Source of the DNA: Bacteroidales bacterium UBA1181
Lineage (GTDB): Bacteria > Bacteroidota > Bacteroidia > Bacteroidales > Paludibacteraceae
DNA length: 64,000 bases
NCBI GenBank assembly: GCA_002310215.1
Contig: DBYR01000014.1
Location: 288,460 to 352,459, forward strand
Reading direction: 5' to 3'
Below are positions 8,008-17,342 of the stretch, in pieces. The notes beneath the pieces were generated by a model that saw only the letters and a list, made by a program, of their open reading frames with translations, was not told the DNA's origin and ran no database searches. The translations under genes and the position numbers were made by a program. Each line of letters opens with the position of its first letter. The stretch's first letter is position 1.

Positions 8008-8904
8008 ATGGACTTGGATGAGGAAATAAGAGATGGTTATACGGTTCCGGCATCAATGAAGCGTATATGGAAAGTCCAGATGGATTTGCTCCAAAAACTA
8101 TTGGAGGTGTGCGAAAAAAATGGATTAAGGATTTGGGCTTCCAGTGGAACTTTGTTGGGCGCCGTTAGACACAGAGGGTATATTCCTTGGGACGATGACA
8201 TAGATATGGTCATGATGAGGGATGACTATAATAAGCTTGTGGAAGTTGCCCCCAAAGAATTTTCATCGCCATTTTTCTTCCAATGCGCATACACGGAATC
8301 TGTCCCTTACCATAGAGGCCATGCCCAGTTGAGGATGGATGGGACCACGGCTATCCTCAAGTCGGATTATCAATGGGATTTCCATCACGGCATATTTATC
8401 GATATATTTGTCTTTGACGCATTGCCTGATGACGAAAAATCGTACGGGAGTTTTTCTTCGGATATTAAAGAAACGAAGCATGTGTTGATGCGCTGGTTCT
8501 CCTCTCGTAGACTGTCGTTGAATCCGATGTATTATTTTAGACTCATGTGTGAGTTCGTGTATAGACACACGCATGATTTTATGGATTGTTATAGAATGTA
8601 TGAAAATACATTGTCTAGATACAGCGTTTCCCAAAACAAGTATGTCGTTAAACTTGGGCTGACGTGTGATTTGGATTATATCAGGCATAAAAGATTAGAT
8701 AAGCGGTTTTATGATGAGACTGTTTTCCTCCCTTTCGAAAACATTCAAATTCCTGTCCCTAAAGAGTATGATAAAGTTTTGACCATACTTTATGGCGATT
8801 ATATGAAACCGCAGAGTCAACCGACATATCATGGGGGATATTTGGCCGTGGATACAGAGAAGTCGTATGAACCATATTTGTTAAATCTTAGAAAATCGTT
8901 GTAA
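8008..8904 (+). CDS. LicD family phosphotransferase (first copy)
   Basis: This 298-residue protein has the LicD family signature: SSGTLLGAVRHRGYIPWDDDID near residues 45-65, containing the Asp cluster typical of this nucleotidyltransferase-fold family, and FIDIFVFDALPDD further on. LicD proteins transfer phosphocholine-like groups from CDP donors to surface glycans. ATG at 8008 is chosen; an in-frame GTG eight codons upstream is possible. It follows the nucleotidyltransferase/PLP fusion after a 126-base gap, which supports a shared pathway. It is only about as similar to the second LicD (18302) as family members generally are, so the two probably modify different acceptors. Confidence 0.85.
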   Translation: MDLDEEIRDGYTVPASMKRIWKVQMDLLQKLLEVCEKNGLRIWASSGTLLGAVRHRGYIPWDDDIDMVMMRDDYNKLVEVAPKEFSSPFFFQCAYTESVPYHRGHAQLRMDGTTAILKSDYQWDFHHGIFIDIFVFDALPDDEKSYGSFSSDIKETKHVLMRWFSSRRLSLNPMYYFRLMCEFVYRHTHDFMDCYRMYENTLSRYSVSQNKYVVKLGLTCDLDYIRHKRLDKRFYDETVFLPFENIQIPVPKEYDKVLTILYGDYMKPQSQPTYHGGYLAVDTEKSYEPYLLNLRKSL

Positions 8905-8914
8905 AAATTTAGGT

Positions 8915-10369
8915 GTGGGTCTAAAGCAAAGTGTAGTCAGTGGTGCGATATGGACAGGCCTTGAGAAAATTTTGACTCAGCTTGTTCATTTCGTTATTGG
9001 TATTGTATTGGCTCGTATACTATCTCCAGGAGATTATGGAGTGGTTGGCATGTTGACTATTTTTATTGCCATAGCCAATGTCTTCACGGATAGTGGATTA
9101 TCTAGTGCGTTGATTCAAAAAAAGAATCGAACCGACACTGATTATTCCACTATTTTTTATTTTAATTTGGCGGTGGCCGTCTTCTTCTATTGTTTGCTGT
9201 TTTTCACGTCTCCTTTGATCGCGGATTTTTATAACATGCCGATCTTAAAGGACGTGACGAGGGTGGTCGCCTTGTCTTTGATCATAACTGGTTTCACGGC
9301 GGTACAAAGCACTCGGTTACGTATTAATTTGCAGTTCAGGAAATTGTCTGTGATCGCAATCGCCAGTATGCTGGTGACGGGAGGAACGGGATTGTTCCTC
9401 GCATTCAATGGTTTTGGCGTATGGGCTTTGGTTATCCAAACGGTCGCAGGTAATTTGTTTAGTTCTGTTTGTGTCTGGTGCGTTGCCAAGTGGAGACCGA
9501 GTCTTGTCTTTTCGAAGGAGTCTTTTAAAAGTTTATGGGGTGTTGGCTCTAAACTTTTAGGCTCCAGCCTGATTAATTCACTGTATAGTAATTTATATAC
9601 GCTTGTGATAGGAAAGTTCTTTTCGAAAGAACAGGTGGGATACTACAACAGAGGTAATCAATATGCATTACTCCCGATGCAATCTGTGCAGGACATGGCG
9701 TTAAAGGTGAATTTCCCGGTATTATCTATACTACAGGATGATGATGAACGCCTGATCGCTGCGTATAAAAAGCTGATGACCGTACCGTTGTATCTTTTGT
9801 ATCCTATTTTAGTTGGATTGGCGGTCGTCGCTCCCTATTTAATTCCTATAATGATAGGGGAGAAGTGGATTCCCTGCGTACCTGTGTTACAGCTGCTTTG
9901 CATTGGGTATATGTTGAGCCCATTGACGAGTTTGAACCTTAACCTTTTGTACGTGAAGGGACGTACCGATTTGGTGCTAAAATTGGAATTCTTTAAAAAA
10001 CCTATTGGATTCCTTATTTTGTTTTTGAGCATTCCTCTGGGCTTAGTCGGTATGGTGGCGGGTAAAGCGTTTTACGAATTTGTGGCCTTTTCGTTTAACT
10101 GTTATTATACAAAGAAGTTTTACGATTATGGAGAATGGAAACAATTGAGGGCGTTATTGCCTATTGTGGTCAATTGCGTCGTTATGGCTTTCCTGGTACA
10201 TGTTTCTATGTGTTTCGTGGATTCGTACCTGATTAAATTGTGTGTGGGTATTCCTGTCGGGATTATCTCATACCTGATTCTCTCCATTGTTTGCGGAGAT
10301 GAGAACTATAAGGAGCTGAAGAGTATTGTTAAGGGTAGATTGCACAAAGAAACTGACAATGTCGAGTAA
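8915..10369 (+). CDS. Wzx-like polysaccharide flippase (MOP/PST superfamily)
   Basis: This 484-residue polytopic membrane protein starts with GTG ten bases after the LicD stop. The N-terminus (SGAIWTGLEKILTQLVHFVIGIVLARILSPGDYGVVGML) is the classic start of WzxC/PST-type flippases, and about 12-14 hydrophobic segments follow. It would move lipid-linked repeat units across the inner membrane. Together with a Wzy-like polymerase at 11346 it marks the locus as Wzx/Wzy-dependent. Its last 11 bases overlap the next gene. Confidence 0.92.
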   Translation: MGLKQSVVSGAIWTGLEKILTQLVHFVIGIVLARILSPGDYGVVGMLTIFIAIANVFTDSGLSSALIQKKNRTDTDYSTIFYFNLAVAVFFYCLLFFTSPLIADFYNMPILKDVTRVVALSLIITGFTAVQSTRLRINLQFRKLSVIAIASMLVTGGTGLFLAFNGFGVWALVIQTVAGNLFSSVCVWCVAKWRPSLVFSKESFKSLWGVGSKLLGSSLINSLYSNLYTLVIGKFFSKEQVGYYNRGNQYALLPMQSVQDMALKVNFPVLSILQDDDERLIAAYKKLMTVPLYLLYPILVGLAVVAPYLIPIMIGEKWIPCVPVLQLLCIGYMLSPLTSLNLNLLYVKGRTDLVLKLEFFKKPIGFLILFLSIPLGLVGMVAGKAFYEFVAFSFNCYYTKKFYDYGEWKQLRALLPIVVNCVVMAFLVHVSMCFVDSYLIKLCVGIPVGIISYLILSIVCGDENYKELKSIVKGRLHKETDNVE

Positions 10370-11336
10370 TAGAATCTTATCGGTTGACTTGGTTAAAATC
10401 ATAGCGATGTATATGGTCCTAATGTTGCATCTTGGTGTGCATAGGGATATTTGTGCGGATTATGATTATTCGACTAAACCTTTTTTGTATGCGGTTTCAG
10501 GGGTGGCAATTCCTCTTTTCTTTATCGTTAGCGGATATTTGTTGGCGAATAAGGACATTACGATGAAGTATATCCTGAAAAAGGTATGGGGTATTGTTAG
10601 ATTCTGTTTTATCATCTGTTTGTTGTGGAACCTGTATAATCTGTGCAGGACAGGGACTTTCAATTGGGATTTCCCTTTGTGTTTTGTCCAGAAAGGTAGG
10701 TTCGGACATTTTTGGTATCTGGGCGCGATGCTGATAATGTATGTGGTTATGCCGGGTGTTTTTTCTGCCTTGAAGAAGAATTCGGTTGTATGGCTATCCA
10801 TTTTGGGGGTGATATGTTTTTCCGTATTCGTTTCTGATTATATATATGGCGTTGAGAAAAGATTTACGATTCAAACGTTTAGGATTTGGTACTGGCTTTT
10901 GTATTTCAGCATAGGCGCTTGTATTCGGTATAATCCGATTGTGATTAATTTGGTGAAATGGTGGCACGTGTTATTGTTCATGGTATTGTACGTCTCCTCT
11001 GTTCAGGTGTTCAACACCAAAGGTATAGAGTTCCATTTCGGAGATCCCATGTGCTTCCTGTATTCGGTCACTTTGTTCTGCTTCTGCTTGAAGAAAAAAG
11101 ATTTTAAGTATGGTTCAATCGTGTGTGTGTTGTCTCAGTGTTTCCTTCTGATTTATGCTTTGCATGAAATTATCTTGGGAATGTTGGTTTATCATGAACC
11201 ATTTGTCTCTATTGATGAAATATTGCCTAGTTGGGTGGATTTCTTTGTTGAGTATATAATGTCGTGTCTTATTATTTCGATCATTGCTGTCGGGATAATG
11301 AAGGTGCCTTATTCTAATAAAGTATTTAGGATATAG
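10359..11336 (+). CDS. Acyltransferase 3 family membrane protein (first copy)
   Basis: This 325-residue integral membrane protein begins with the acyltransferase-3 N-terminus: ILSVDLVKIIAMYMVLMLHLGVH, then IPLFFIVSGYLLANK, with about ten hydrophobic helices. The ATG overlaps the flippase end by 11 bases. Such proteins O-acylate (usually O-acetylate) surface sugars at the membrane. It is the first of three in the operon; the acceptor cannot be predicted. Confidence 0.85.
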   Translation: MSSNRILSVDLVKIIAMYMVLMLHLGVHRDICADYDYSTKPFLYAVSGVAIPLFFIVSGYLLANKDITMKYILKKVWGIVRFCFIICLLWNLYNLCRTGTFNWDFPLCFVQKGRFGHFWYLGAMLIMYVVMPGVFSALKKNSVVWLSILGVICFSVFVSDYIYGVEKRFTIQTFRIWYWLLYFSIGACIRYNPIVINLVKWWHVLLFMVLYVSSVQVFNTKGIEFHFGDPMCFLYSVTLFCFCLKKKDFKYGSIVCVLSQCFLLIYALHEIILGMLVYHEPFVSIDEILPSWVDFFVEYIMSCLIISIIAVGIMKVPYSNKVFRI

Positions 11337-11345
11337 CTCTGTTTG

Positions 11346-12581
11346 ATGTTGGGAAGTAAAGGAAATAGTATCGAGGGTCTAATGTTTAATGTCGCTTTTG
11401 TGATATTCTGCATCGCGACTTTTTTGGATGCGTTGCATAAGTCCGCATTCCCGTTCCTGCCGATGGCATTGATATCTAATTATCTACGCATATTGGCATC
11501 CTTGATCGCATATACGTTGTATCTGAAAAAAGAGCGTGTGACAATAAGCCTGCTGATTCCTGTTTTCTTCGCGATTTTATTGCCTCTATATTTTAGGTCT
11601 GCATATACATCTCAGATATTTGCCTCTTTATCACTGATATTAGTGGCTAGGTATGTGAAGTTTGATGTGATTGTTGATCGGATTATAAAGTATTTGTCGA
11701 TAGCCTTGATTGCCGCGACCGTATTGTCTGTGCTGGGAATCATTCCTAATGAGACTGTGTACAAGGAGGTACCGATTGTGGGCGCTTGGAAGAGTTATTA
11801 TATGGGATTCCATTATTTCTCGACGCCTGCTTATTATGGAATGACATTGGTGATTTTATTGTTGTACAAGAAACGGTTAAATTGTTCGTATCGGTATCTT
11901 CTGTTTTTGACAGGCCTTTCTTTCTTGGTGTTCGTCGTGGCTTTCGCGAGGTTACAGTTTCTCATAAATCTTTTGACCATCATCGCATATATCGTGGTGT
12001 ATAAATGGAAACTATTTTCTTTTAGGGGAAAAATCTGGAAATATATCGCCATGCTCGCTTTCCCTGTCATGACATTGGTTATAGTCTTTTTATCGTTCTC
12101 TTTGATATTGTTGAGGGACTCGAGCTTCTTCGAATTTATAAATGAATGGACGAGCACCCGAATGGTCCTGAACATACAGGCGTTTTTGACATACGACATA
12201 AACCTTTTTGGCAATTTGATTGAGGTGAAAACCAGGGATTTGGTTCCCGGTGAGAGTTATTTCTTCATAGATAGTGGCTATGTCTATTATTTGCTTTCCT
12301 ATGGCCTTGTGTTTTATGTTTTCTTAATGGTGATGTATGGTCGTATATTTTATAACGTTTGGAAGTGTAATTGCAAGTTTTTGTATATAATTTTGTTGAT
12401 TTTCTCGGTGGCTAATATGTTTAACAACTTTATGGTAAGTGTTATTACATGTCCTGTCGTCCTTTTGATGTTCGCTGACTTCGAAAAACAAGATAGTCTG
12501 TATGAAGGACGTCCGTATAAACTGAGAAAACTAAAACAATATTTGATTGTTAAATCTAAAGTTAAAATGTCGTTGACATGA
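11346..12581 (+). CDS. Wzy-like O-antigen/capsule polymerase
   Basis: This 411-residue protein is almost entirely transmembrane, with about ten hydrophobic helices and a larger extracytoplasmic loop around residues 270-315, the topology of Wzy polymerases. Sequence conservation in this family is low, so the call rests on topology, length and position between flippase, acyltransferase and glycosyltransferase genes. Wzy joins lipid-linked repeat units in the periplasm. ATG at 11346 is chosen; a TTG one codon upstream is in frame. The stop overlaps the next start by four bases (ATGA). Confidence 0.75.
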   Translation: MLGSKGNSIEGLMFNVAFVIFCIATFLDALHKSAFPFLPMALISNYLRILASLIAYTLYLKKERVTISLLIPVFFAILLPLYFRSAYTSQIFASLSLILVARYVKFDVIVDRIIKYLSIALIAATVLSVLGIIPNETVYKEVPIVGAWKSYYMGFHYFSTPAYYGMTLVILLLYKKRLNCSYRYLLFLTGLSFLVFVVAFARLQFLINLLTIIAYIVVYKWKLFSFRGKIWKYIAMLAFPVMTLVIVFLSFSLILLRDSSFFEFINEWTSTRMVLNIQAFLTYDINLFGNLIEVKTRDLVPGESYFFIDSGYVYYLLSYGLVFYVFLMVMYGRIFYNVWKCNCKFLYIILLIFSVANMFNNFMVSVITCPVVLLMFADFEKQDSLYEGRPYKLRKLKQYLIVKSKVKMSLT

Positions 12582-13492
12582 ATGGAAAGGTAGGCATTGT
12601 CGTCGTAACATATAATCGATTAGCGTTATTAAAGGAAGTTATTGCATCTCTTCGTGCCCAAACTTATCTCGAAAGAGATATCGTTGTGGTTAATAATGGT
12701 TCGACCGACGATACGAGCCAATGGTTGGCGGATCAATCCGATCTTATAGTTATATCGCAGGATAATTGTGGTGGCGCGGGTGGCTTTTATTCGGGTATGA
12801 AGTATGTTGCGGAGAATGGATATGATTTCTGTTGGATAATGGATGACGATGTGATTTGTAATGATGATGCGTTGGAAAAGCTGTACGAGTCGTACCATTT
12901 GAAGGATAATATCGGTTTCGTGTGTAGTATGGTGAAGGGAACGAACGGCGGTCCGATGAATACGCCTCAGGTCGATCAACGGAAGTCTGAGAATGGTTAT
13001 GCCTATTTCTATGACATGATCGGTAACAATATGATTCGAGTCTTGTCTTCGACTTTTGTGTCTGTTTTCCTTTCGACGAAAATCATAAAAGAATTTGGAC
13101 TCCCGTACAAAGAGTACTTCATTTGGGGAGACGATGCTGAATACACAATGCGCATCAGTAGGAAATATGTTTCCTATATGGTCTGTGATAGTGAAGTCCT
13201 GCATAAACGTGCGATACAATCGAACCTCTCCTTTTATTCGGAGACGAATGACGCTCGGTTAAGAAATTATTTCTATAAGTTTAGGAATGAGGGCTATAAC
13301 TTGTTTAAATATCAGAACATGTCGTCACTTTCTAAGTTCGTGTATTATTTGAAACAATTTTCGATGATTTTCAGGTTGATTTTGAAAGGGGACATGAAAC
13401 GCGCTGGAATCTTGTATAAGGCTACAGTCGCATTGATGAGCTTCCATCCGTTGTTGGAATTTCCAATAGATAATTCGGCTTCCGAAAAATGA
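12578..13492 (+). CDS. Family 2 glycosyltransferase, galactofuranosyltransferase (GlfT2)-like
   Basis: This 304-residue GT-A enzyme has VGIVVVTYNRLALLKE at the N-terminus, VVVNNGSTDDT, and a triple-Asp metal site in CWIMDDDV near residue 90. The pattern NCGGAGGFYSGM followed by WGDDAEYTMR near residue 185 is typical of GlfT2-type galactofuranosyltransferases. With glf upstream, transfer of galactofuranose is the best prediction. It is translationally coupled on both sides through four-base overlaps. No transmembrane segments are evident, so it acts at the cytoplasmic face. Confidence 0.85.
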   Translation: MNGKVGIVVVTYNRLALLKEVIASLRAQTYLERDIVVVNNGSTDDTSQWLADQSDLIVISQDNCGGAGGFYSGMKYVAENGYDFCWIMDDDVICNDDALEKLYESYHLKDNIGFVCSMVKGTNGGPMNTPQVDQRKSENGYAYFYDMIGNNMIRVLSSTFVSVFLSTKIIKEFGLPYKEYFIWGDDAEYTMRISRKYVSYMVCDSEVLHKRAIQSNLSFYSETNDARLRNYFYKFRNEGYNLFKYQNMSSLSKFVYYLKQFSMIFRLILKGDMKRAGILYKATVALMSFHPLLEFPIDNSASEK

Positions 13493-14610
13493 TAAACATT
13501 CTCTATATAAACCACGAGACGGATTCTTTGGGCGGTTGTTCGTATTCTCTGGAGAATATGATCCAATCCGTAAGTGGAGAGGTGAAGCCATATATCTTAT
13601 TCCGTGATTATGGATTGGCGTATGAGTATTTCGTACAGAAGGGCTATGATTGTATAGTTATTCCTTTTAAGTTAAATATTCTCCCGCGTAATTTCAATTA
13701 TGTGAAGTATCCGTTCCGAATGCTCTACGACAAATGGTTTAATTTCAGGGCTCGTCGAAAAATCGTGGATTTGGTTGCGCAAAAATCGATCCAAATCATA
13801 CATTCCAATTCGAGTGTTATGACTATTGGCATAGAGACAGCGATGGAGTGTAATATTAAACATGTATGGCATTTTAGGGAGTTCCAGGATCTTGATTTCG
13901 GGATGAAGCCATTCTGCGGGATGAAGAAATTTCGTTCCTTCATGTCAAAGTCGGATTTGAATTTGTCTATTTCGGAGGCTGTCCAGAAACATTGGGGAAT
14001 GGATAAATATCCTAATTCCAAGGTGGTGCGAAATGCCGTAATGGGGGTTGATGATGTGTGTTATGACAAAAACAAAGAGAAGTATGTGCTGTTTTGTTCC
14101 GCATTGCTGATCAAAACGAAAGGGGTGGAACTGGCATTGCAGATTTTTAATCGTTCGCAAATCCACAAAAAGGGATATCGCCTTGTTTATGTGGGGAAGA
14201 TCGTGGATGAGCCATTGATGTCGCGGTTGCATAAATATATTCAAAAGAATGGATTGGAAGAGCATGTCAGTTTCGTTGGCTATCAAAAGGAGTTGACTCC
14301 GTATATAAGGAAGGCGACTGCGTTTTTGATGTGCTCCGATAATGAGGCATTGGGAAGGGTGTCTGTTGAGGCGATGTTTGGCGGTTGCCCGGTGATCGCA
14401 AAGAACTCCGGAGGATCGAAGGAGTTTATAAATCATGGATATAATGGTTTTCTGTTTAATGACGTTGATGACGGTGCCGCTCTGCTGGGTTCTCTGATCA
14501 GTACGGATTGCAGTCAACTTATAATGAATGCGAACAAAACCGCTGTGGAGTTGTTCTCCAAAGAGGAATTTGGCATGATGTTGATTAGATTGTATAGAGA
14601 TATAATATGA
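13489..14610 (+). CDS. Family 4 glycosyltransferase (first copy)
   Basis: This 373-residue GT-B enzyme opens with ILYINHETDSLGGCSYSLENM and has the C-terminal GT4 donor-binding segment: FLMCSDNEALGRVSVEAMFGGCPVIAKNSGG near residues 280-310, with the ExxxxxxxE pattern. It would add one sugar of the repeat unit; donor is unknown. ATGA overlaps link it to the genes on both sides. Confidence 0.88.
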   Translation: MINILYINHETDSLGGCSYSLENMIQSVSGEVKPYILFRDYGLAYEYFVQKGYDCIVIPFKLNILPRNFNYVKYPFRMLYDKWFNFRARRKIVDLVAQKSIQIIHSNSSVMTIGIETAMECNIKHVWHFREFQDLDFGMKPFCGMKKFRSFMSKSDLNLSISEAVQKHWGMDKYPNSKVVRNAVMGVDDVCYDKNKEKYVLFCSALLIKTKGVELALQIFNRSQIHKKGYRLVYVGKIVDEPLMSRLHKYIQKNGLEEHVSFVGYQKELTPYIRKATAFLMCSDNEALGRVSVEAMFGGCPVIAKNSGGSKEFINHGYNGFLFNDVDDGAALLGSLISTDCSQLIMNANKTAVELFSKEEFGMMLIRLYRDII

Positions 14611-16385
14611 GGAGAATACTTCCAATTATATTCGTGTTGGCGGTTATAGCGGGATTGTTTTTTGTCTCGAAGATTGACGCTAAGGAAAAAATCCTGATCG
14701 ATCCGCATCTGGATCTGCAGGACCAACTATCTCGAAGCGGAGTGACCTATGTGATAGATTCGGATGTGGACTTGGCTGGGAAAGAGATAAATCTGCCGTT
14801 GAATTGTATGTTGGATTTCGAAGGTGGCTCAATCCGTAATGGCATTATAAAGGGAAGCGTTAATAACGATTATCTGTGCCCAGAATGGTTTGGTGCGAAA
14901 GGTGACGGCGTTTCTGACGACACGGAACCAATCCGGCAATGCATCTCTATGTCTAAGAAAGTTAAACTTCAGGGTAAAACATATTGCATTAAGAGCAGGA
15001 ATGTTCATGATGTTTTCTTGGTGGACCACGACTTGGAAATTGATGGGAGTGGTGCTACACTTGTTTTGCCAGATGAGTTATATGTGGATTATAATTCAAG
15101 TATATGGCTTTTCCATAATGATGAAAGCAAGGATGTTAAAAATGATTACTTCCATGATTTCAATATAGACGTCAGAGTTACGAAAACTCCGGATTTCAAG
15201 GGGAATTTTTATATGTTTAATTTGTTTTCCGAAAACATTCGCATCTCAAACGTAAATGTGAAGAATGACGGGAAGTACAATAATCTGAACGCATTTACGA
15301 TATGTTATGCCAAAGATGTGGAAATCCGGAATTGTAATGTGGAAAATGAAAGTCTCTCTTCCATAGGTGGAATCCTCTGGGTAATGATGAAGGATAGGCC
15401 TGCAGGAGGAAGAACACATATAAGTCTAAAAGATTGCCAGTTTATACATGACGCAAAAGATGAGACTGTTTGTTTTTCTTCTAGTCAGGTCAACAAAACA
15501 GATTGTGACATAAAATTCGAAGTGTCTGATTGCGTTTTTACTTCCCCTAACAATGTGAAGGGATCTGGCTTTATTATTTTGTATGACAATAGGGATGGCG
15601 GTGATGCCATGTACAATTACAGAATCGATGGCAGAGTGGAGAACTGTAAATTCTTATCGAAGAGGAATGCGGATAAATCAGATACAGATAGACGTGTGTT
15701 GGCCATTCAGAGGAGTGGGAATACCCGTGCTTCTTGGAATGTGGAGTTCGACAATTGTGAATTTTACGACGCTTCAAGCTATAGCCATGTGAATGGCGAT
15801 AATAATAAATGGTCTTGTAATTATCTCTTTGGATTGCCCTCCTATAAGGTGGGGAAAGATAATAGTTATAGCATCAAAATAATAAGGTCGAAGATTAAGA
15901 CAAATAATTCTGTTTTTAATGCTTATACGGGAGGTACTGCGGCCGATATTGTGATGGATGGCTGTGAGGTGGAATGTAAGGCTCTCCGTTTGTCGAATGC
16001 TAACAGTGACTTGAATGTGGCGAATGTCAAGGTGCATAAATGCATGATAAAAACGGAATTCCCATATTCATTCGGAGGGAATGAGATATGGAGTGATAGT
16101 GAAATCACATCCTCGTATGATTTTTTCCTCGTTCCATTCTCGAAAAAACTGAATCTGAAAAAGCAGTTTAATAAATGTAGTGTAAATGGTAATTCGCTGC
16201 GTGTGGATGTGAAGAATGGAGAAAAGGAGATGCATGTTAAAAAGTATTGTACGTGGAGCCATCCTATATATAATCAAAAGACAGAGACTATAGATGGTAT
16301 TTTAGCGACAGATGCATTCCCCCGCAATGCTAATATTTCTAAGGATTTGATAATTAAAGGTTCTTTGAATGTCAGCAAGAAATGA
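14607..16385 (+). CDS. Exported right-handed beta-helix protein (pectate-lyase-like fold)
   Basis: This 592-residue protein starts with a signal peptide or membrane anchor (residues 4-22), a short prodomain, and then EWFGAKGDGVSDDTEPI near residues 95-112, the entry motif of pectate-lyase-3/GH28-like beta-helix proteins. The rest alternates short beta strands with N-rich turns (for example FTICYAKDVEIRNCNVENES), as expected of a parallel beta-helix. Catalytic residues cannot be assigned. It is coupled by overlap to the genes before and after, so it belongs to the glycan operon and may cut, epimerise or bind the polymer outside the inner membrane. A purely structural role is possible. Confidence 0.78.
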   Translation: MRRILPIIFVLAVIAGLFFVSKIDAKEKILIDPHLDLQDQLSRSGVTYVIDSDVDLAGKEINLPLNCMLDFEGGSIRNGIIKGSVNNDYLCPEWFGAKGDGVSDDTEPIRQCISMSKKVKLQGKTYCIKSRNVHDVFLVDHDLEIDGSGATLVLPDELYVDYNSSIWLFHNDESKDVKNDYFHDFNIDVRVTKTPDFKGNFYMFNLFSENIRISNVNVKNDGKYNNLNAFTICYAKDVEIRNCNVENESLSSIGGILWVMMKDRPAGGRTHISLKDCQFIHDAKDETVCFSSSQVNKTDCDIKFEVSDCVFTSPNNVKGSGFIILYDNRDGGDAMYNYRIDGRVENCKFLSKRNADKSDTDRRVLAIQRSGNTRASWNVEFDNCEFYDASSYSHVNGDNNKWSCNYLFGLPSYKVGKDNSYSIKIIRSKIKTNNSVFNAYTGGTAADIVMDGCEVECKALRLSNANSDLNVANVKVHKCMIKTEFPYSFGGNEIWSDSEITSSYDFFLVPFSKKLNLKKQFNKCSVNGNSLRVDVKNGEKEMHVKKYCTWSHPIYNQKTETIDGILATDAFPRNANISKDLIIKGSLNVSKK

Positions 16386-17328
16386 ACTGATTGATAGCGT
16401 GAAAGGTGTGGCCATTTTACTTGTGGTAATTGGTCATATATTTGACACTGGGAATTTCCTATTCTCCTTTCACATGCCATTGTTCTTTATATTTTCCGGC
16501 TATTTCTTTAAATGTAAAGATCTCAAACAACTTATAGTTGATGGGTTTAAAAGATTGGTGTCCCCGTATGCATTTACCTCCTTGCTGATATTGCTGTTTT
16601 GGTTGGTGTATGATATTTATAAGGGATCAGATTTTTTTCGGGATTATTTGATTCGGGTGCTTTGGGGAAGTGGGTCGAATAGTCACACATCTCTCTATTT
16701 CGCCGATATTCGTTCAATAGGGGCAATTTGGTTTTTATTGGCGTTGTTTTGGTGTAAAATCGCATATAATGTTATTGCTCGATATATATCAAACTGTTTA
16801 TTTCAGTTTGTGACTATCATGGCGATCTTTTTTCTATCCGTTTTCTTGGATAGATATTATATTAATTTGCCATTCTCAATATTGCCGGGATTGTCTTCTT
16901 TGATTTTTTATTTCATAGGGGTTCAGATTAAAATCTATAATGAGTCTTTGCGGGTTAGAAAAATAGAGCTGTTGTGTATCCTCATTTGGATAGTAGCGGC
17001 GGTTTATTCAAGCATGTCTATGGCTCGTTGCTATTATAAATGTTGGCCGATTGATATTTTGGGTGCGGTTGGAGGCTCAATATTGGTATATCAGATTGTG
17101 AAGTTTGTCTATGATAAGAAAAGAATCCCCTTTTTTATATGGCTTGGGAAAAATAGTCTGGCGATTCTGTGTTTTCATTGTTTGGAATTTAAAATCCAAT
17201 TGCTTTCCCGGCTTAACTGTACCGGGTTTTTGATGTTAGTGTTGGAATTGCTCTTTTGTATAGGAATGACTATGATATGCGGTATGATTCCTTTCACGAG
17301 AACAATTTTTGGAATAATACGCAAATAA
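16369..17328 (+). CDS. Acyltransferase 3 family membrane protein (second copy)
   Basis: This 319-residue polytopic protein begins ELIDSVKGVAILLVVIGHIFDTG and continues SFHMPLFFIFSGYFF, the family's N-terminal pattern, followed by about nine more hydrophobic helices. It overlaps the beta-helix gene by 17 bases. Predicted role is O-acetylation of the glycan or its precursor. Confidence 0.86.
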   Translation: MSARNELIDSVKGVAILLVVIGHIFDTGNFLFSFHMPLFFIFSGYFFKCKDLKQLIVDGFKRLVSPYAFTSLLILLFWLVYDIYKGSDFFRDYLIRVLWGSGSNSHTSLYFADIRSIGAIWFLLALFWCKIAYNVIARYISNCLFQFVTIMAIFFLSVFLDRYYINLPFSILPGLSSLIFYFIGVQIKIYNESLRVRKIELLCILIWIVAAVYSSMSMARCYYKCWPIDILGAVGGSILVYQIVKFVYDKKRIPFFIWLGKNSLAILCFHCLEFKIQLLSRLNCTGFLMLVLELLFCIGMTMICGMIPFTRTIFGIIRK

Positions 17329-17342
17329 ATAATATAGATATT

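Noticed and set aside
8263..8688. 141-codon - strand frame within the first LicD gene
   Set aside because: LicD motifs on the + strand are unambiguous; the opposite frame is a shadow.
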